A stretch of 48,544 nucleotides of DNA from Amycolatopsis sp. MtRt-6 (GTDB lineage Bacteria > Actinomycetota > Actinomycetes > Mycobacteriales > Pseudonocardiaceae): NCBI RefSeq assembly GCF_017308975.1, contig NZ_JADWPD010000001.1:665491-714034 (forward strand), written 5' to 3'. Positions 16,021-24,040 of the stretch are shown in pieces. The number at the start of each line of letters is the position of its first letter. Positions within the stretch are counted from its first letter, which is position 1. Below the pieces are notes generated by a model. The model did not search any database and was not told where the DNA came from. It saw nothing but the letters and a program-made list of their open reading frames with translations. Position numbers and translations under genes: made by a program.

Positions 16021-16729
16021 GCAGGAGCTGCGCTCGTTGTTCTCCGCCGCGCCCCCGGACGCGCCGTCGCCGACGTTCACCCGGGACGACGTCGTCCGCG
16101 AATCCCGGCGCCAGACCGTGCGCCGCCGCAACCGGATCTCCGCGGGGGTGAGCGCCGCCGCGCTGGTCGTCGTCGGGTTCGGCGCGTACGGGATGCTCTC
16201 CGGGGGTACTCCCAAGTCGATGACCGCGTCGACGGACAGCGGCGTGCCCGCGCATTCCGGACCGGGGGCCATGCAACCCGGGGACGGGTCGATGCGTCCT
16301 GAAGTCGGTGGGGAGTCACCGAACTTCCCGGCCCAGCCACCTCAGCAGGGGGGTGCCGGGGACGGGAAGACCGGCCAGCTGGCCGAAGGCGCCTCCGGGT
16401 GCGAACAGGTGGACGGGGAGCTCGCCATTGCCCTCGCTGGCGAGCTCCCCGGCCACGTCTCCGCCGCGCAGGCCGTCCCGGGCGGCGCCTGTTCGACGGC
16501 GTCGCGGTCCGCCGGGTTCCCGGTGCCGGGCGGCGAAGTCGCCGCGGCGGTGTATCCGAGGGGCATCCCGGTGGTCTTCAAGTCCCAGCCCGCCGGCACG
16601 GTCACCGCGCAGCTGGGCACCGCGTCCGGTGGGGTGTTGGTGCTGGTCAGCGTGCCTGCTGCGGGAGCGACGGCGCCGTACGCGGGTCAGGTGGAGCAGT
16701 TCGCGCACGATCTCGCGCCCCGCTTCTGA
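16013..16729 (+). CDS. Single-pass membrane protein, probable anti-sigma partner
   Basis: This 238-residue protein has a cytoplasmic N-terminus of about 40 residues (MDEQELRSLFSAAPPDAP, then a basic RRQTVRRRNR), one membrane segment (ISAGVSAAALVVVGFGAYGML, about residues 42-62), a Pro/Gly-rich linker and an extracytoplasmic domain with two cysteines. Co-translation with the SigE-type sigma gene (8-base overlap) suggests that the N-terminal part holds or tunes the sigma factor. There is no zinc-binding HxxxCxxC motif, so it is not a standard ZAS anti-sigma factor. The role is inferred from context. Confidence 0.7.
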   Translation: MDEQELRSLFSAAPPDAPSPTFTRDDVVRESRRQTVRRRNRISAGVSAAALVVVGFGAYGMLSGGTPKSMTASTDSGVPAHSGPGAMQPGDGSMRPEVGGESPNFPAQPPQQGGAGDGKTGQLAEGASGCEQVDGELAIALAGELPGHVSAAQAVPGGACSTASRSAGFPVPGGEVAAAVYPRGIPVVFKSQPAGTVTAQLGTASGGVLVLVSVPAAGATAPYAGQVEQFAHDLAPRF

Positions 16730-16763
16730 GCCCGGGCCCGCCCGGTTGGCAGAATGACCGGCC

Positions 16764-17378
16764 ATGACCGCTGCGACCACCCCGAAGGGGGAGAGACGGC
16801 GCGCCGCGCTCGTCGAGGCCGCCGCGAAACTGCTCGTCGAGGGCGGGTTCGACGCCGTGCGGCACCGGGCGGTCGCCGAGCGGGCCGGCCTGCCGCTCGC
16901 GTCGACGACGTACTACTTCGACTCGCTGGAAGACCTGGTCACCGCGGCCGTCGAGCACCACTCGAACGCCGAGCTGGCGACCGGCCGCCGCCGGCTGGAG
17001 GAGCTCGCGACCCGCAACCGCGGCGTGCAGGCCACCGTCGACCTGGTGCTGGACATGCTGCTCGGCCCGGAGAGCGGCGACCCGGCGGCCGACGCCGAAG
17101 CCGTCCTCCTGCGGTACGAGCGGCTGGTGGCGACCGGCCGCCGCCCGTACCTGCGGCCGCTGATGCGGACGCTGTCGGCGCAGCTCAACGAGCTGCTGAC
17201 GGAGATCTTCGCCCGCTCGGGCACTCCGGTCACCGCCATCGAGCTGGAGCGGCTGGTCGCGCTGGTCGACGGCGCCGTCGTCAACGCCCTGATCGCGGTC
17301 GACCCGGAGCCCCGCGCGGCGGCGGCCCGGATGCTCCAGGCGGCGCTGGAGCCCGCCGCTCACGACCGGGCGCGCTGA
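16764..17378 (+). CDS. TetR-family transcriptional regulator
   Basis: This 204-residue repressor-type protein has an N-terminal helix-turn-helix of TetR type (RRAALVEAAAKLLVEGGFDA, then VRHRAVAERAGLPLAST and TYYFDSLEDLV) and a helical ligand-binding domain. The last 19 bases overlap, on the opposite strand, the 3' end of the FadR-type regulator gene. No adjacent divergent target gene is present, so the target is not evident; the galactonate cluster downstream has its own regulator. Confidence 0.88.
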   Translation: MTAATTPKGERRRAALVEAAAKLLVEGGFDAVRHRAVAERAGLPLASTTYYFDSLEDLVTAAVEHHSNAELATGRRRLEELATRNRGVQATVDLVLDMLLGPESGDPAADAEAVLLRYERLVATGRRPYLRPLMRTLSAQLNELLTEIFARSGTPVTAIELERLVALVDGAVVNALIAVDPEPRAAAARMLQAALEPAAHDRAR

Positions 17379-18064
17379 GCTTTCTCCAGGTCTTCGCGGG
17401 CCTTCGTGACCAGGGTCAGCATCGCCTGTTCGGCCGCGGCCGGGTCGCCCGCGACGATCGCGTCGAACACCTTCCGGTGGCTTGGCACCGGGTCTTCCGC
17501 GGTCGAGGCGCCGTGCACCACCTTGTCGCGCTCGGCCAGCCCGATCGCGATGATCCGTTCCATCCGCATCAGGAAGTTGTTGTGCGTGGCGGCCATCAGC
17601 CGCCGGTGGAAGGCGAGGTCGGCCTGGACGCTCGCTTCCGGGTCGTCGCCTGCCGCGGCCATGTCCGCGAGCGCGTCCCGCAGCGCCTCGACGTCTTCCT
17701 CGGTCGCCCGCCCGGCGGCGATCCGGGCGGCGGCGGGCTCGACGACCGCCCGGACCTCGGTCAGCTCGTCGAGCAACCCGGGATCGTCGGCGGCCGCGGT
17801 CTGCCAGCGCATGACGTCGGCGTCGAGCATGTTCCACTTCTCGCGCGGCTGGACGAAGGTGCCGCGCTTCTGCCGGGCGTCGATCATGCCCTTGGCCGCC
17901 AGCACCTTCAGCGCTTCGCGCAGCGCGGTCAGGCTGATGTCGAGCTCTTCGCGCAGCGCGGGCAGGTCCAGGACGGTGCCCTCACCCCACTCGTCGGAGA
18001 GGATCCGGCTGGCCAGTGCCTCCACGGTCTGGCCGTGCAGCCCGCGTGGCCGGTGTTCGGTCAA
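17360..18064 (-). CDS. FadR/GntR-family regulator of the galactonate cluster
   Basis: This 234-residue protein has an N-terminal winged helix (VEALASRILSDEWGEGTVLD, then LREELDISLTALREALKVL and GMIDARQKRGTFVQP) and a C-terminal FCD effector domain with the metal-site pattern D-LAFH-RLM-A and a later H in VPSHRKVF. It resembles DgoR-type repressors, which sense galactonate or its dehydration product, and it lies directly next to genes of that pathway. The start is TTG at 18064. It probably binds the palindrome at 19745-19763, but this is inference. The 3' end overlaps the tetR gene by 19 bases. Confidence 0.85.
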   Translation of the reverse strand: MTEHRPRGLHGQTVEALASRILSDEWGEGTVLDLPALREELDISLTALREALKVLAAKGMIDARQKRGTFVQPREKWNMLDADVMRWQTAAADDPGLLDELTEVRAVVEPAAARIAAGRATEEDVEALRDALADMAAAGDDPEASVQADLAFHRRLMAATHNNFLMRMERIIAIGLAERDKVVHGASTAEDPVPSHRKVFDAIVAGDPAAAEQAMLTLVTKAREDLEKAQRARS

Positions 18065-18113
18065 TGGAGGGCCCTCTCAGCAGGCAGGTGGTGACCGCAT
18101 TATGGATGCAGGG

Positions 18114-19118
18114 TCAAGGCAGCGAAACCGGCAGCACGAACGTCGGCGACCCCGTCGGGTAGTACCGCAGCTCCGCCTCGCCGGACGCGGTCAGCGTGAA
18201 CGCCGTGATGGCGTCCTCCGACTGCGCGGCCACGTAACAGGTCCCGTCCACCAACGCGAAGTGCCGCGGGTTCGCGCCGCAGGGCTGGTCGGCCACCGCG
18301 GCCGCGTCGTCCAGCGCGAACTCCGTCACGCAGTCCGGACCGCGGTTCGACACGTACAGGCGCGAGTCGGCCAGTTCCAGGTGGGCCACCAGGTTGGGCT
18401 TCACGGAGGACAGCGTCGACGGCGTCGACGCGACCAGCTCGAAGGCGCCCGGCGCCTTCTCCCGGACCGTGATCAGCGTGCCGGCCAGCTCGCCGACGAC
18501 GTACGCCAGGTCCGTGCCCGGCCGGCGCACCAGCTGCCGCGGTCCCGTGCCCGGCGGCAGCGAGGACACCGCCAGCGGTTCGAGTTCGCCTGAGGACGTC
18601 AGCGTGTAGCTGCGGATTTCGTCCGTGCCCAGGTCGACCGCGCTCACGAGGGAACCGTCCGGCGACGGGACCGCCATGTGGACGTGCGCCGCTTCCTGGC
18701 GGTCGGCCACCGGGCCGCTGCCGCTGTGCTGGACCAGCGCGGTCCGGGCGGCCGGCTCGCCCGAGCCGGTCAGTGAGAACACCGCCACGCTGCCACCGGT
18801 GTAGTTGGCGCACAACAGGAACCGGCCGTCCGGCGTCACCGCCAGGTGGCACGGGTGCGCGCCGCCCGTTTCGGCCGTGCCGATGACCGACAACTCGCCC
18901 GACGGCGAGATGGCCAACGCCGTCACGCCGCCGTCTGCGGTCTCGTTGGCCGCGTACAGCACCGGCAGCGACGGGTGGCGCACCAGCCACGACGGCGATT
19001 CCAGCGGCAGCGAAGCCACTTCGCGCAGCGAGCCGGACGGCGACCGCGAGAGCGTCGTGATCCCGGTGCCGTTCCCCGCGTCGCCGGTGTAGCACCCGAC
19101 GAAGACCAGCTCAGCCAT
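18114..19118 (-). CDS. Beta-propeller lactonase (galactonolactonase/6-phosphogluconolactonase family)
   Basis: This 334-residue protein of the seven-bladed lactonase family opens sugar-acid lactones or related cyclic esters. It begins FVGCYTGDAGNGTGITT and contains SWLVRHPSLPVLYAAN, HPCHLAVTPDGRFLLCANY, HVHMAVPSPDGSLV, GPRQLVRRPG, and NPRHFALVDG blade repeats, which match the Pgl/3-carboxymuconate-cyclase-like pattern with conserved His and Arg residues at blade tips. It overlaps the upstream aldolase gene by 8 bases. In this neighbourhood the best guess is hydrolysis of galactono-lactone to galactonate. Confidence 0.87.
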   Translation of the reverse strand: MAELVFVGCYTGDAGNGTGITTLSRSPSGSLREVASLPLESPSWLVRHPSLPVLYAANETADGGVTALAISPSGELSVIGTAETGGAHPCHLAVTPDGRFLLCANYTGGSVAVFSLTGSGEPAARTALVQHSGSGPVADRQEAAHVHMAVPSPDGSLVSAVDLGTDEIRSYTLTSSGELEPLAVSSLPPGTGPRQLVRRPGTDLAYVVGELAGTLITVREKAPGAFELVASTPSTLSSVKPNLVAHLELADSRLYVSNRGPDCVTEFALDDAAAVADQPCGANPRHFALVDGTCYVAAQSEDAITAFTLTASGEAELRYYPTGSPTFVLPVSLP

Positions 19119-19705
19119 GCGCGCTCCTCAACAGCGTCTCGACCCGGGCGGTGATCTCCGCGGCGGTGCCGCGGGTCAGCGCCGAGCCGATCCCGCAGGC
19201 GACCGCGCCCGCCGAGAGCCAGCCTGGCACGTCTTCGGGGCCGATGCCGCCGGTGGGCACCAGCGGGGCCTGCGGCAGCGCCGCCCGTACGTCCGACACC
19301 CACGACGGCCCGAGCGCCGACGCCGGGAACACCTTCACCGCGTCGGCGCCTTCCTCCAGCGCGCACGATTTCGGTCACCGAGCCGGCACCGGGGAGGGCC
19401 GCCGCGCCGTAGCGGTGCGCGGTCCGGATCACCGCGCTGTCCACCGACGGTGACACGAGGAACCGCGCCCCGGCGCGGATCGCCAGTACCGCGGACGTCT
19501 CGTCGAGCACCGTGCCGGCCCCGATCGTGGCGTCCGGGTAGGCGGCCGTGAGCTCGGCGATGGCGTCGAGCGCGCCCGGGTTCGTCAGCGGCAGCTCGAC
19601 CGAGCGCAGCCCGGCCTCGAGGACTGCGCGGGCCGCCGCCACCGCAGACTCCGTGTCGCGCGTGCGCACGATTCCGACGACGCCCTGGCGCAGCGCGTCG
19701 GTCAT
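19111..19705 (-). pseudogene. dgoA: 2-dehydro-3-deoxy-6-phosphogalactonate aldolase, frameshifted
   Basis: The gene would cleave KDPGal (or KDPG) to pyruvate and glyceraldehyde 3-phosphate. The first frame, from the ATG at 19705, encodes VVGIVRTRDTESAVAAA, SVELPLTNPGALDAI, IGAGTVLD and PGAGSVTEIVRA, then becomes nonsense. The second frame resumes with ALEEGADAVKVFPASALGP and continues to PTGGIGPEDVPGWLSAG and GIGSAL. The frames meet in a GCGCGC run at 19359-19364, where one GC pair appears to be missing. The Schiff-base lysine (VKVFPA) lies only in the second part, so the truncated product would be inactive. All other motifs are intact, which suggests a recent mutation or a base-calling error. 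The KVFP-ASALGPSWV form favours DgoA over Eda. Confidence 0.85.
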
Positions 19706-19731
19706 GATTTCCCACCGGTGGTTGATGGCAC

Positions 19732-19737
19732 AGTCTA
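19732..19737 (-). promoter_or_regulatory. Possible -10 for the aldolase-lactonase unit
   Basis: On the minus strand this reads TAGACT, about 26 bases before the aldolase ATG. It lies close to the palindrome at 19745-19763, so a bound repressor would cover the promoter. Confidence 0.35.
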
Positions 19738-19739
19738 CG

Positions 19740-19768
19740 TTGTGAAATCTTAAATTAGGATTTATTCT
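19740..19768 (+). promoter_or_regulatory. Promoter of the SDR-dgoD unit
   Basis: TTGTGA (19740-19745) and TATTCT (19763-19768) are separated by exactly 17 bases and form a sigma-70-like promoter about 25 bases ahead of the SDR gene. The spacer is filled by the 19-base palindrome. Confidence 0.6.
19745..19763. promoter_or_regulatory. Operator palindrome between divergent galactonate operons
   Basis: AAATCTTAAATTAGGATTT is an inverted repeat in which only one base pair breaks the symmetry (the central base aside). Its AT content is extreme for this genome. The position between the -35 and -10 of the rightward promoter, and close to the leftward one, is that of a repressor site. The FadR-type regulator at 17360-18064 is the obvious candidate. 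Confidence 0.65.
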
Positions 19769-19792
19769 GGTGCTCCGAGGACGGGAGAGGCG

Positions 19793-20470
19793 ATGCCCAC
19801 AGCGGTGGTGACCGGAGCGGCGTCCGGGATCGGGGCGGCGACCGCGCGGAAACTCGTGGAAGACGGCTACCGCGTGCTAGGCGTCGACATCGCCGAGCTC
19901 CCCGACGGCGTCACGCCGGTCCGGGGTTCGGTGAGCGACGAGGCGACCTGGGCGGCCATCGGCGAAGTGGACGCCCTGGTCAGCAACGCCTACACGCCCA
20001 GCACCGGGCCGCTGCACGAGATCGGCCGGGCCGAGTGGCAACGCCAGCTCGACGTCAACCTGACCGGTACCTACCTCGCCGTGAAGGCGTGCCTGCCGTC
20101 GCTGCGGGCCCGGCGCGGCGCGATCGTGCTGGTCTCGTCGGTGCACGCGCACTTCGGCCTGCCGGGCCACCCGGCGTATGCCGCGAGCAAGGGCGCGCTC
20201 GTCGCGCTCGCCCGGCAGCTGGCCGTCGAGTACGCACCCGGGGTGCGGGTCAACTCGGTGCTGCCGGGGCCGGTGCTCACCGAGGCCTGGAACCGCATCT
20301 CGCCCGAGGACCGCGAACGCAGCGCGCGGGCGACGCCGGCGGGCCGGCTCGGCGACCCGGCCGAAGTCGCGAACGTGATCGCGTTCCTGCTGTCGGCCGC
20401 CGCGTCGTTCGTCACCGGGGCCGAGCTGACCGTCGACGGCGGCTGGTCCGCCGCCAAGGATTCCGCGTAG
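19793..20470 (+). CDS. SDR-family oxidoreductase, probable galactose dehydrogenase
   Basis: This 225-residue classical short-chain dehydrogenase has the cofactor motif TGAASGIG near the N-terminus, a NAY-type segment (VSNAYTPS) at the place of NNAG, VSSVHAH with the catalytic Ser, and YAASK with the Tyr-Lys pair. The C-terminus ends FVTGAELTVDGGWSAAKD. GGGAGAGG precedes the ATG. It is the first gene of the rightward unit with galactonate dehydratase, so oxidation of D-galactose (or another aldose) at C1 to the lactone is a reasonable inference. Family identity is certain; the substrate is not. Confidence 0.88.
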   Translation: MPTAVVTGAASGIGAATARKLVEDGYRVLGVDIAELPDGVTPVRGSVSDEATWAAIGEVDALVSNAYTPSTGPLHEIGRAEWQRQLDVNLTGTYLAVKACLPSLRARRGAIVLVSSVHAHFGLPGHPAYAASKGALVALARQLAVEYAPGVRVNSVLPGPVLTEAWNRISPEDRERSARATPAGRLGDPAEVANVIAFLLSAAASFVTGAELTVDGGWSAAKDSA

Positions 20471-20486
20471 AAAGTGGGGGACCCGG

Positions 20487-21632
20487 GTGAAGATCACCGC
20501 GATCGAAACGTTCCTGGTCGCGCCGCGCTGGCTGTTCCTCAAGGTCAGCACGGACGAGGGGATCAGCGGCTGGGGCGAGCCGGTGGTCGAGGGCCGCGCC
20601 GCGACCGTGCGCGCGGCCGTGCACGAGCTGTCCGAGCTGCTCGTCGGCCAGGACCCGCTGCGCATCGAGGACCACTGGCAGGTGCTGCGCCGCGGCGGGT
20701 TCTACCGCGGCGGTCCGGTGCTCTCCAGCGCCCTCGCCGGGTTCGACCACGCGCTGTGGGACATCGCCGGCAAGGCCCGCAACGCGCCGGTGCACGAGCT
20801 GCTCGGCGGCCCGGTCCGCGACCGCGTCCGGGTCTACAGCTGGGTCGGCGGCGACCGCCCGGCCGGCATCCGCGAAGCCGTGACGGCTCAGGTCGAGGCC
20901 GGGTTCACCGCGGTGAAGATGAACGTCGCCGGCCCACTGACGGCGATCGCCTCCCCGGCCGAGGCCGAAGCCGCGGTGGCACGCGCGTGGGAAGCGCGCG
21001 AGGTGCTCGGCCCGCACCGCGACCTCGCCATCGACTTCCACGGTCGCGTCTCGCCCGCGATGGCGCGCCGGCTGGTGCGCATGCTGGAGGACGTCCAGCC
21101 GATGTTCGTCGAGGAGCCAGTGCTCCCGGAGACCCAAGGCGACGCACTGCGCGCGGTCGTCGAGGCGTCGACGGTGCCGATCGCGGTCGGCGAACGGCTG
21201 TATTCGCGCTGGGAGTTCAAACCGGTGCTCGACGCCGGCGTCGCGGTCGTGCAGCCCGACCCGTCGCACGCCGGCGGCATCTCCGAGCTGCGGCGGATCG
21301 GTGCGCTGGCCGAGATGTACGGCGCTTCGCTGGCCCCGCACTGCCCCCTTGGCCCCATTTCGCTGGCGGCGTCGCTGCAGGTCGCCTTCGCGACGCCGAA
21401 CTTCCTGATCCAGGAACAAAGTGTGGGCATGCACTACCACGAGGGCCGGGAACCCACGTACCTCGCCGATCCGTCGATCTTCGCCTTTCAGGACGGTTAC
21501 GCGGCCCGGCCGCCCAAGCCCGGCCTCGGAATCGAAGTGGACGAAGAAGCCGTCCGCCGGGCTGACGAAACCGGGCACAGCTGGCGGTCGCCGGTGTGGC
21601 GCCACGACGACGGTGGCTTCGCCGAGTGGTGA
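20487..21632 (+). CDS. dgoD: D-galactonate dehydratase
   Basis: This 381-residue member of the enolase superfamily (mandelate racemase subgroup) dehydrates galactonate to 2-keto-3-deoxygalactonate. Metal ligands are seen as the Asp of AIDFHGR, the Glu of FVEEPVLPE and the Glu of VAVGERLYSRWEF. The catalytic His is in APHCPLGPISLAASLQ. The phrases VSTDEGISGWGEPVVEG, RRGGFYRGGPVL and QEQSVGMHYHEG are very close to E. coli DgoD as recalled. The gene lies 16 bases after the SDR gene in one operon. The required kinase (2-keto-3-deoxygalactonokinase) is not in the window. Confidence 0.94.
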   Translation: MKITAIETFLVAPRWLFLKVSTDEGISGWGEPVVEGRAATVRAAVHELSELLVGQDPLRIEDHWQVLRRGGFYRGGPVLSSALAGFDHALWDIAGKARNAPVHELLGGPVRDRVRVYSWVGGDRPAGIREAVTAQVEAGFTAVKMNVAGPLTAIASPAEAEAAVARAWEAREVLGPHRDLAIDFHGRVSPAMARRLVRMLEDVQPMFVEEPVLPETQGDALRAVVEASTVPIAVGERLYSRWEFKPVLDAGVAVVQPDPSHAGGISELRRIGALAEMYGASLAPHCPLGPISLAASLQVAFATPNFLIQEQSVGMHYHEGREPTYLADPSIFAFQDGYAARPPKPGLGIEVDEEAVRRADETGHSWRSPVWRHDDGGFAEW

Positions 21633-21666
21633 AACCCCGGGCCGCTACCGCGCTGACCTGCGCAGG

Positions 21667-21672
21667 TATCGT
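21667..21672 (+). promoter_or_regulatory. -10 element of purB, leaderless
   Basis: TATCGT matches TANNNT and lies 6 bases before the purB GTG, so transcription probably begins at the start codon. Confidence 0.55.
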
Positions 21673-21678
21673 GAGGGC

Positions 21679-23106
21679 GTGACGGACAAGCCCCGCATTC
21701 CGAACGTGCTCGCCGCCCGCTACGCCTCGGCGGAGCTGGTCTCGCTCTGGTCGCCGGAGCAGAAGGTCGTCCTGGAACGACAGCTCTGGCTGGCCGTCCT
21801 CAAGGCCCAGCGCGACCTCGGCGTCGAGGTGCCGGACGGCGTCGTCGAGGCCTACGAGCGGGTGCTCGAGCACGTCGACCTCGAGTCGATCGCCGCCCGC
21901 GAGCGCGTCACCCGCCACGACGTCAAGGCGCGCATCGAGGAGTTCAGCGAGCTCGCCGGGCAGGAGCACGTCCACAAGGGCATGACCTCGCGCGACCTCA
22001 CCGAGAACGTCGAGCAGCTGCAGCTGCTCCGGTCCCTCGAGCTCGTGCGCACCCGCGTCGCCGCCGTGCTGGCGCGGCTGGCCGCTCTCGCCGTCGAGCA
22101 CGCCGACACCGTCATGGCCGGGCGCTCCCACAACGTCGCCGCCCAGGCCACCACCCTCGGCAAGCGGTTCGCCGCGGCGGCCGACGAGCTGCTGGTCGCC
22201 TTCGAGCGGCTCGACAACCTCATCGAGCGCTACCCGCTGCGCGGCATCAAGGGCCCGGTCGGCACCGCGCAGGACATGCTCGACCTGCTCGGCGACGAGT
22301 CCACTTTGGACCAGCTCGAAGACCGCGTCATGCAGCACCTCGGCTTCGGCCGCCGGTTCGTCAGCGTGGGCCAGGTGTACCCGCGCTCGCTCGACTTCGA
22401 CGTGCTGTCCACTGTGGTCCAGCTCGCCGCCGCGCCGTCCAGCCTGGCCAAGACCATCCGGCTGATGGCGGGCCACGAGCTGGTCACCGAAGGCTTCAAG
22501 CCCGGCCAGGTCGGCTCGTCCGCCATGCCGCACAAGATGAACACCCGCTCGTGCGAGCGCGTCAACGGCCTCGCCGTCGTGCTGCGCGGCTACCTGTCGA
22601 TGATCGGCGAGCTGGCCGGCGACCAGTGGAACGAGGGCGACGTCTCCGACTCGGTCGTCCGCCGGGTCGCGCTGCCGGACGCGTTCTTCGCGCTCGACGG
22701 CCTGCTGGAGACGTTCCTCACGGTGCTCGCCGAGTTCGGCGCCTTCCCGGCGGTGATCGAGCGTGAGCTCGATCGCTATCTGCCGTTCCTCACCACCACG
22801 AAAGTGCTCATGGCGTCGGTCCGCGCCGGCGTCGGGCGTGAGACGGCCCACGAAGCGATCAAGGAGCACGCGGTCGCCGTCGCGCTCGAGATGCGCGAAG
22901 GCCGCGCGGAGAACGACCTGCTCGACCGCTTCGCGGCCGACGAGCGCCTCCCGCTCGACCGCGGTGAGCTGGACAAACTGCTCGCCGACCGGATCTCGTT
23001 CACCGGCACGGCCGGGCGTCAGGTCGCCCAGGTGGCCGAGCGCGTCGCGCAGATCCTCGAGCGGTTCCCCGAGGCCGCGGGCTACGCGCCGCAGCCGATC
23101 CTGTGA
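21679..23106 (+). CDS. purB: Adenylosuccinate lyase
   Basis: PurB cleaves SAICAR to AICAR and adenylosuccinate to AMP, each releasing fumarate. The 475 residues fit the actinobacterial form. The fumarase/aspartase-superfamily signature GSSAMPHKMN is present, with GMTSRDLTENVEQLQ and MAGRSHNVAAQATTLGKR earlier and RGIKGPVGTAQDML in the middle. The start is a GTG 46 bases after dgoD, with a -10 box 6 bases upstream and no ribosome-binding site. It therefore is likely expressed apart from the galactonate genes. No irregularity is seen. Confidence 0.98.
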   Translation: MTDKPRIPNVLAARYASAELVSLWSPEQKVVLERQLWLAVLKAQRDLGVEVPDGVVEAYERVLEHVDLESIAARERVTRHDVKARIEEFSELAGQEHVHKGMTSRDLTENVEQLQLLRSLELVRTRVAAVLARLAALAVEHADTVMAGRSHNVAAQATTLGKRFAAAADELLVAFERLDNLIERYPLRGIKGPVGTAQDMLDLLGDESTLDQLEDRVMQHLGFGRRFVSVGQVYPRSLDFDVLSTVVQLAAAPSSLAKTIRLMAGHELVTEGFKPGQVGSSAMPHKMNTRSCERVNGLAVVLRGYLSMIGELAGDQWNEGDVSDSVVRRVALPDAFFALDGLLETFLTVLAEFGAFPAVIERELDRYLPFLTTTKVLMASVRAGVGRETAHEAIKEHAVAVALEMREGRAENDLLDRFAADERLPLDRGELDKLLADRISFTGTAGRQVAQVAERVAQILERFPEAAGYAPQPIL

Positions 23107-23160
23107 GCTGACACACGAGTCCACGGACTGGAACGAATCCACTCGAACGGGCGAAATCCC

Positions 23161-23166
23161 TAATCT
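23161..23166 (+). promoter_or_regulatory. -10 element of the amino-acid ABC transporter operon
   Basis: TAATCT is a strong -10 match 54 bases before the first binding-protein gene. No convincing -35 at 17 bases is seen. Confidence 0.45.
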
Positions 23167-23220
23167 CGATCGCTGACCACGGAGCGCTGCCGGGCGCTTG
23201 TCCTCACCATGGAAGAAGCG

Positions 23221-24039
23221 ATGAGATCCACGCTGTCCAAGATCGCCGCCGTCCTGACCGCGGGCGCGCTGACGTTGACCCTCGCCGCCTGCGGTGGCTC
23301 CGACCCGGGGTCGACCACCCTGCGCGTCGGGACGCTGAGCGACGCCCCGCCGTCGATCTACCTGGAGAACGGCCGGTTCACCGGCTACGACAACGAGCTG
23401 CTGCGCGACATCGCCAAGCGTGAAGGCTTCGAGGTCGAGTTCGTCGGCACCGAGTTCGCCAGCCTGCTCGCCGGCGTCGCGGGCGGCAAGTTCGACATCG
23501 GCAGTTCGACGATCTCGAGCACCGAGGCGCGCAAGAAGACGGTTGCCTTCTCCAACGGCTACAACACCGGCTTCACCACGATCGTCACGGCGAAGGGCGC
23601 GAACCTCAAGGACGTCGCCGCGCTGGGCGGGAAGCGCCTCGGCGTGGTCCAGGGTTCGGTGCAGGACGAGTTCGCGGGCAAGGTCGCCGGTGCCCAGGTC
23701 GTCCGCTTCCCCGACTACAACGCGGGCTTCGCGCAGCTGAAGAACGGCACCCTCGACGGCTGGGTCGTGCCGCAGGACATCGGGCAGAAGTACCTGGACC
23801 AGAACCCGAACGTCCCGCTGGAGCTCGGGTACACCGTCGAGGACAAGGACACCCCGTCGGCGTTCGCCGTGGCCAAGAAGAACACGGACCTGCTGAACAA
23901 GCTCAACGACGGCCTGGCGAAGGCGATCGCGGACGGCACGGTCGCCCGCATCTACGGGCAGTTCTACAAGAACACGCCGCTGTCGAAGGAACTCCAGCAG
24001 GGCGGGCCCGGCCTGCCCGTGAAGAACCTGGGTGCGTGA
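23221..24039 (+). CDS. Amino-acid ABC transporter binding lipoprotein, copy 1
   Basis: This 272-residue extracytoplasmic solute-binding protein belongs to family 3 (SBP_bac_3). The signal ends LTLAAC, with a lipid-modified Cys. The mature part opens TLRVGTLSDAPPSIYLENGRF and then shows DIGSSTISSTEARKKTVAFS, LGGKRLGVVQGSVQDEF and PDYNAGFAQLKNGTLDGWV. It is the most diverged of three tandem paralogues: it lacks the D-F-S-A step of copies 2 and 3 and ends with a different tail. The ATG at 23221 has GGAAGAAG upstream; an ATG at 23209 lies four codons earlier. The ligand is probably a polar amino acid. Confidence 0.92.
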   Translation: MRSTLSKIAAVLTAGALTLTLAACGGSDPGSTTLRVGTLSDAPPSIYLENGRFTGYDNELLRDIAKREGFEVEFVGTEFASLLAGVAGGKFDIGSSTISSTEARKKTVAFSNGYNTGFTTIVTAKGANLKDVAALGGKRLGVVQGSVQDEFAGKVAGAQVVRFPDYNAGFAQLKNGTLDGWVVPQDIGQKYLDQNPNVPLELGYTVEDKDTPSAFAVAKKNTDLLNKLNDGLAKAIADGTVARIYGQFYKNTPLSKELQQGGPGLPVKNLGA

Positions 24040-24040
24040 C

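Noticed and set aside
23107..23220. Riboswitch before the amino-acid ABC operon
   Set aside because: Only a short AGTCC/GGACT symmetry with a two-base gap is seen; no S-box or other conserved aptamer pattern could be recognised.
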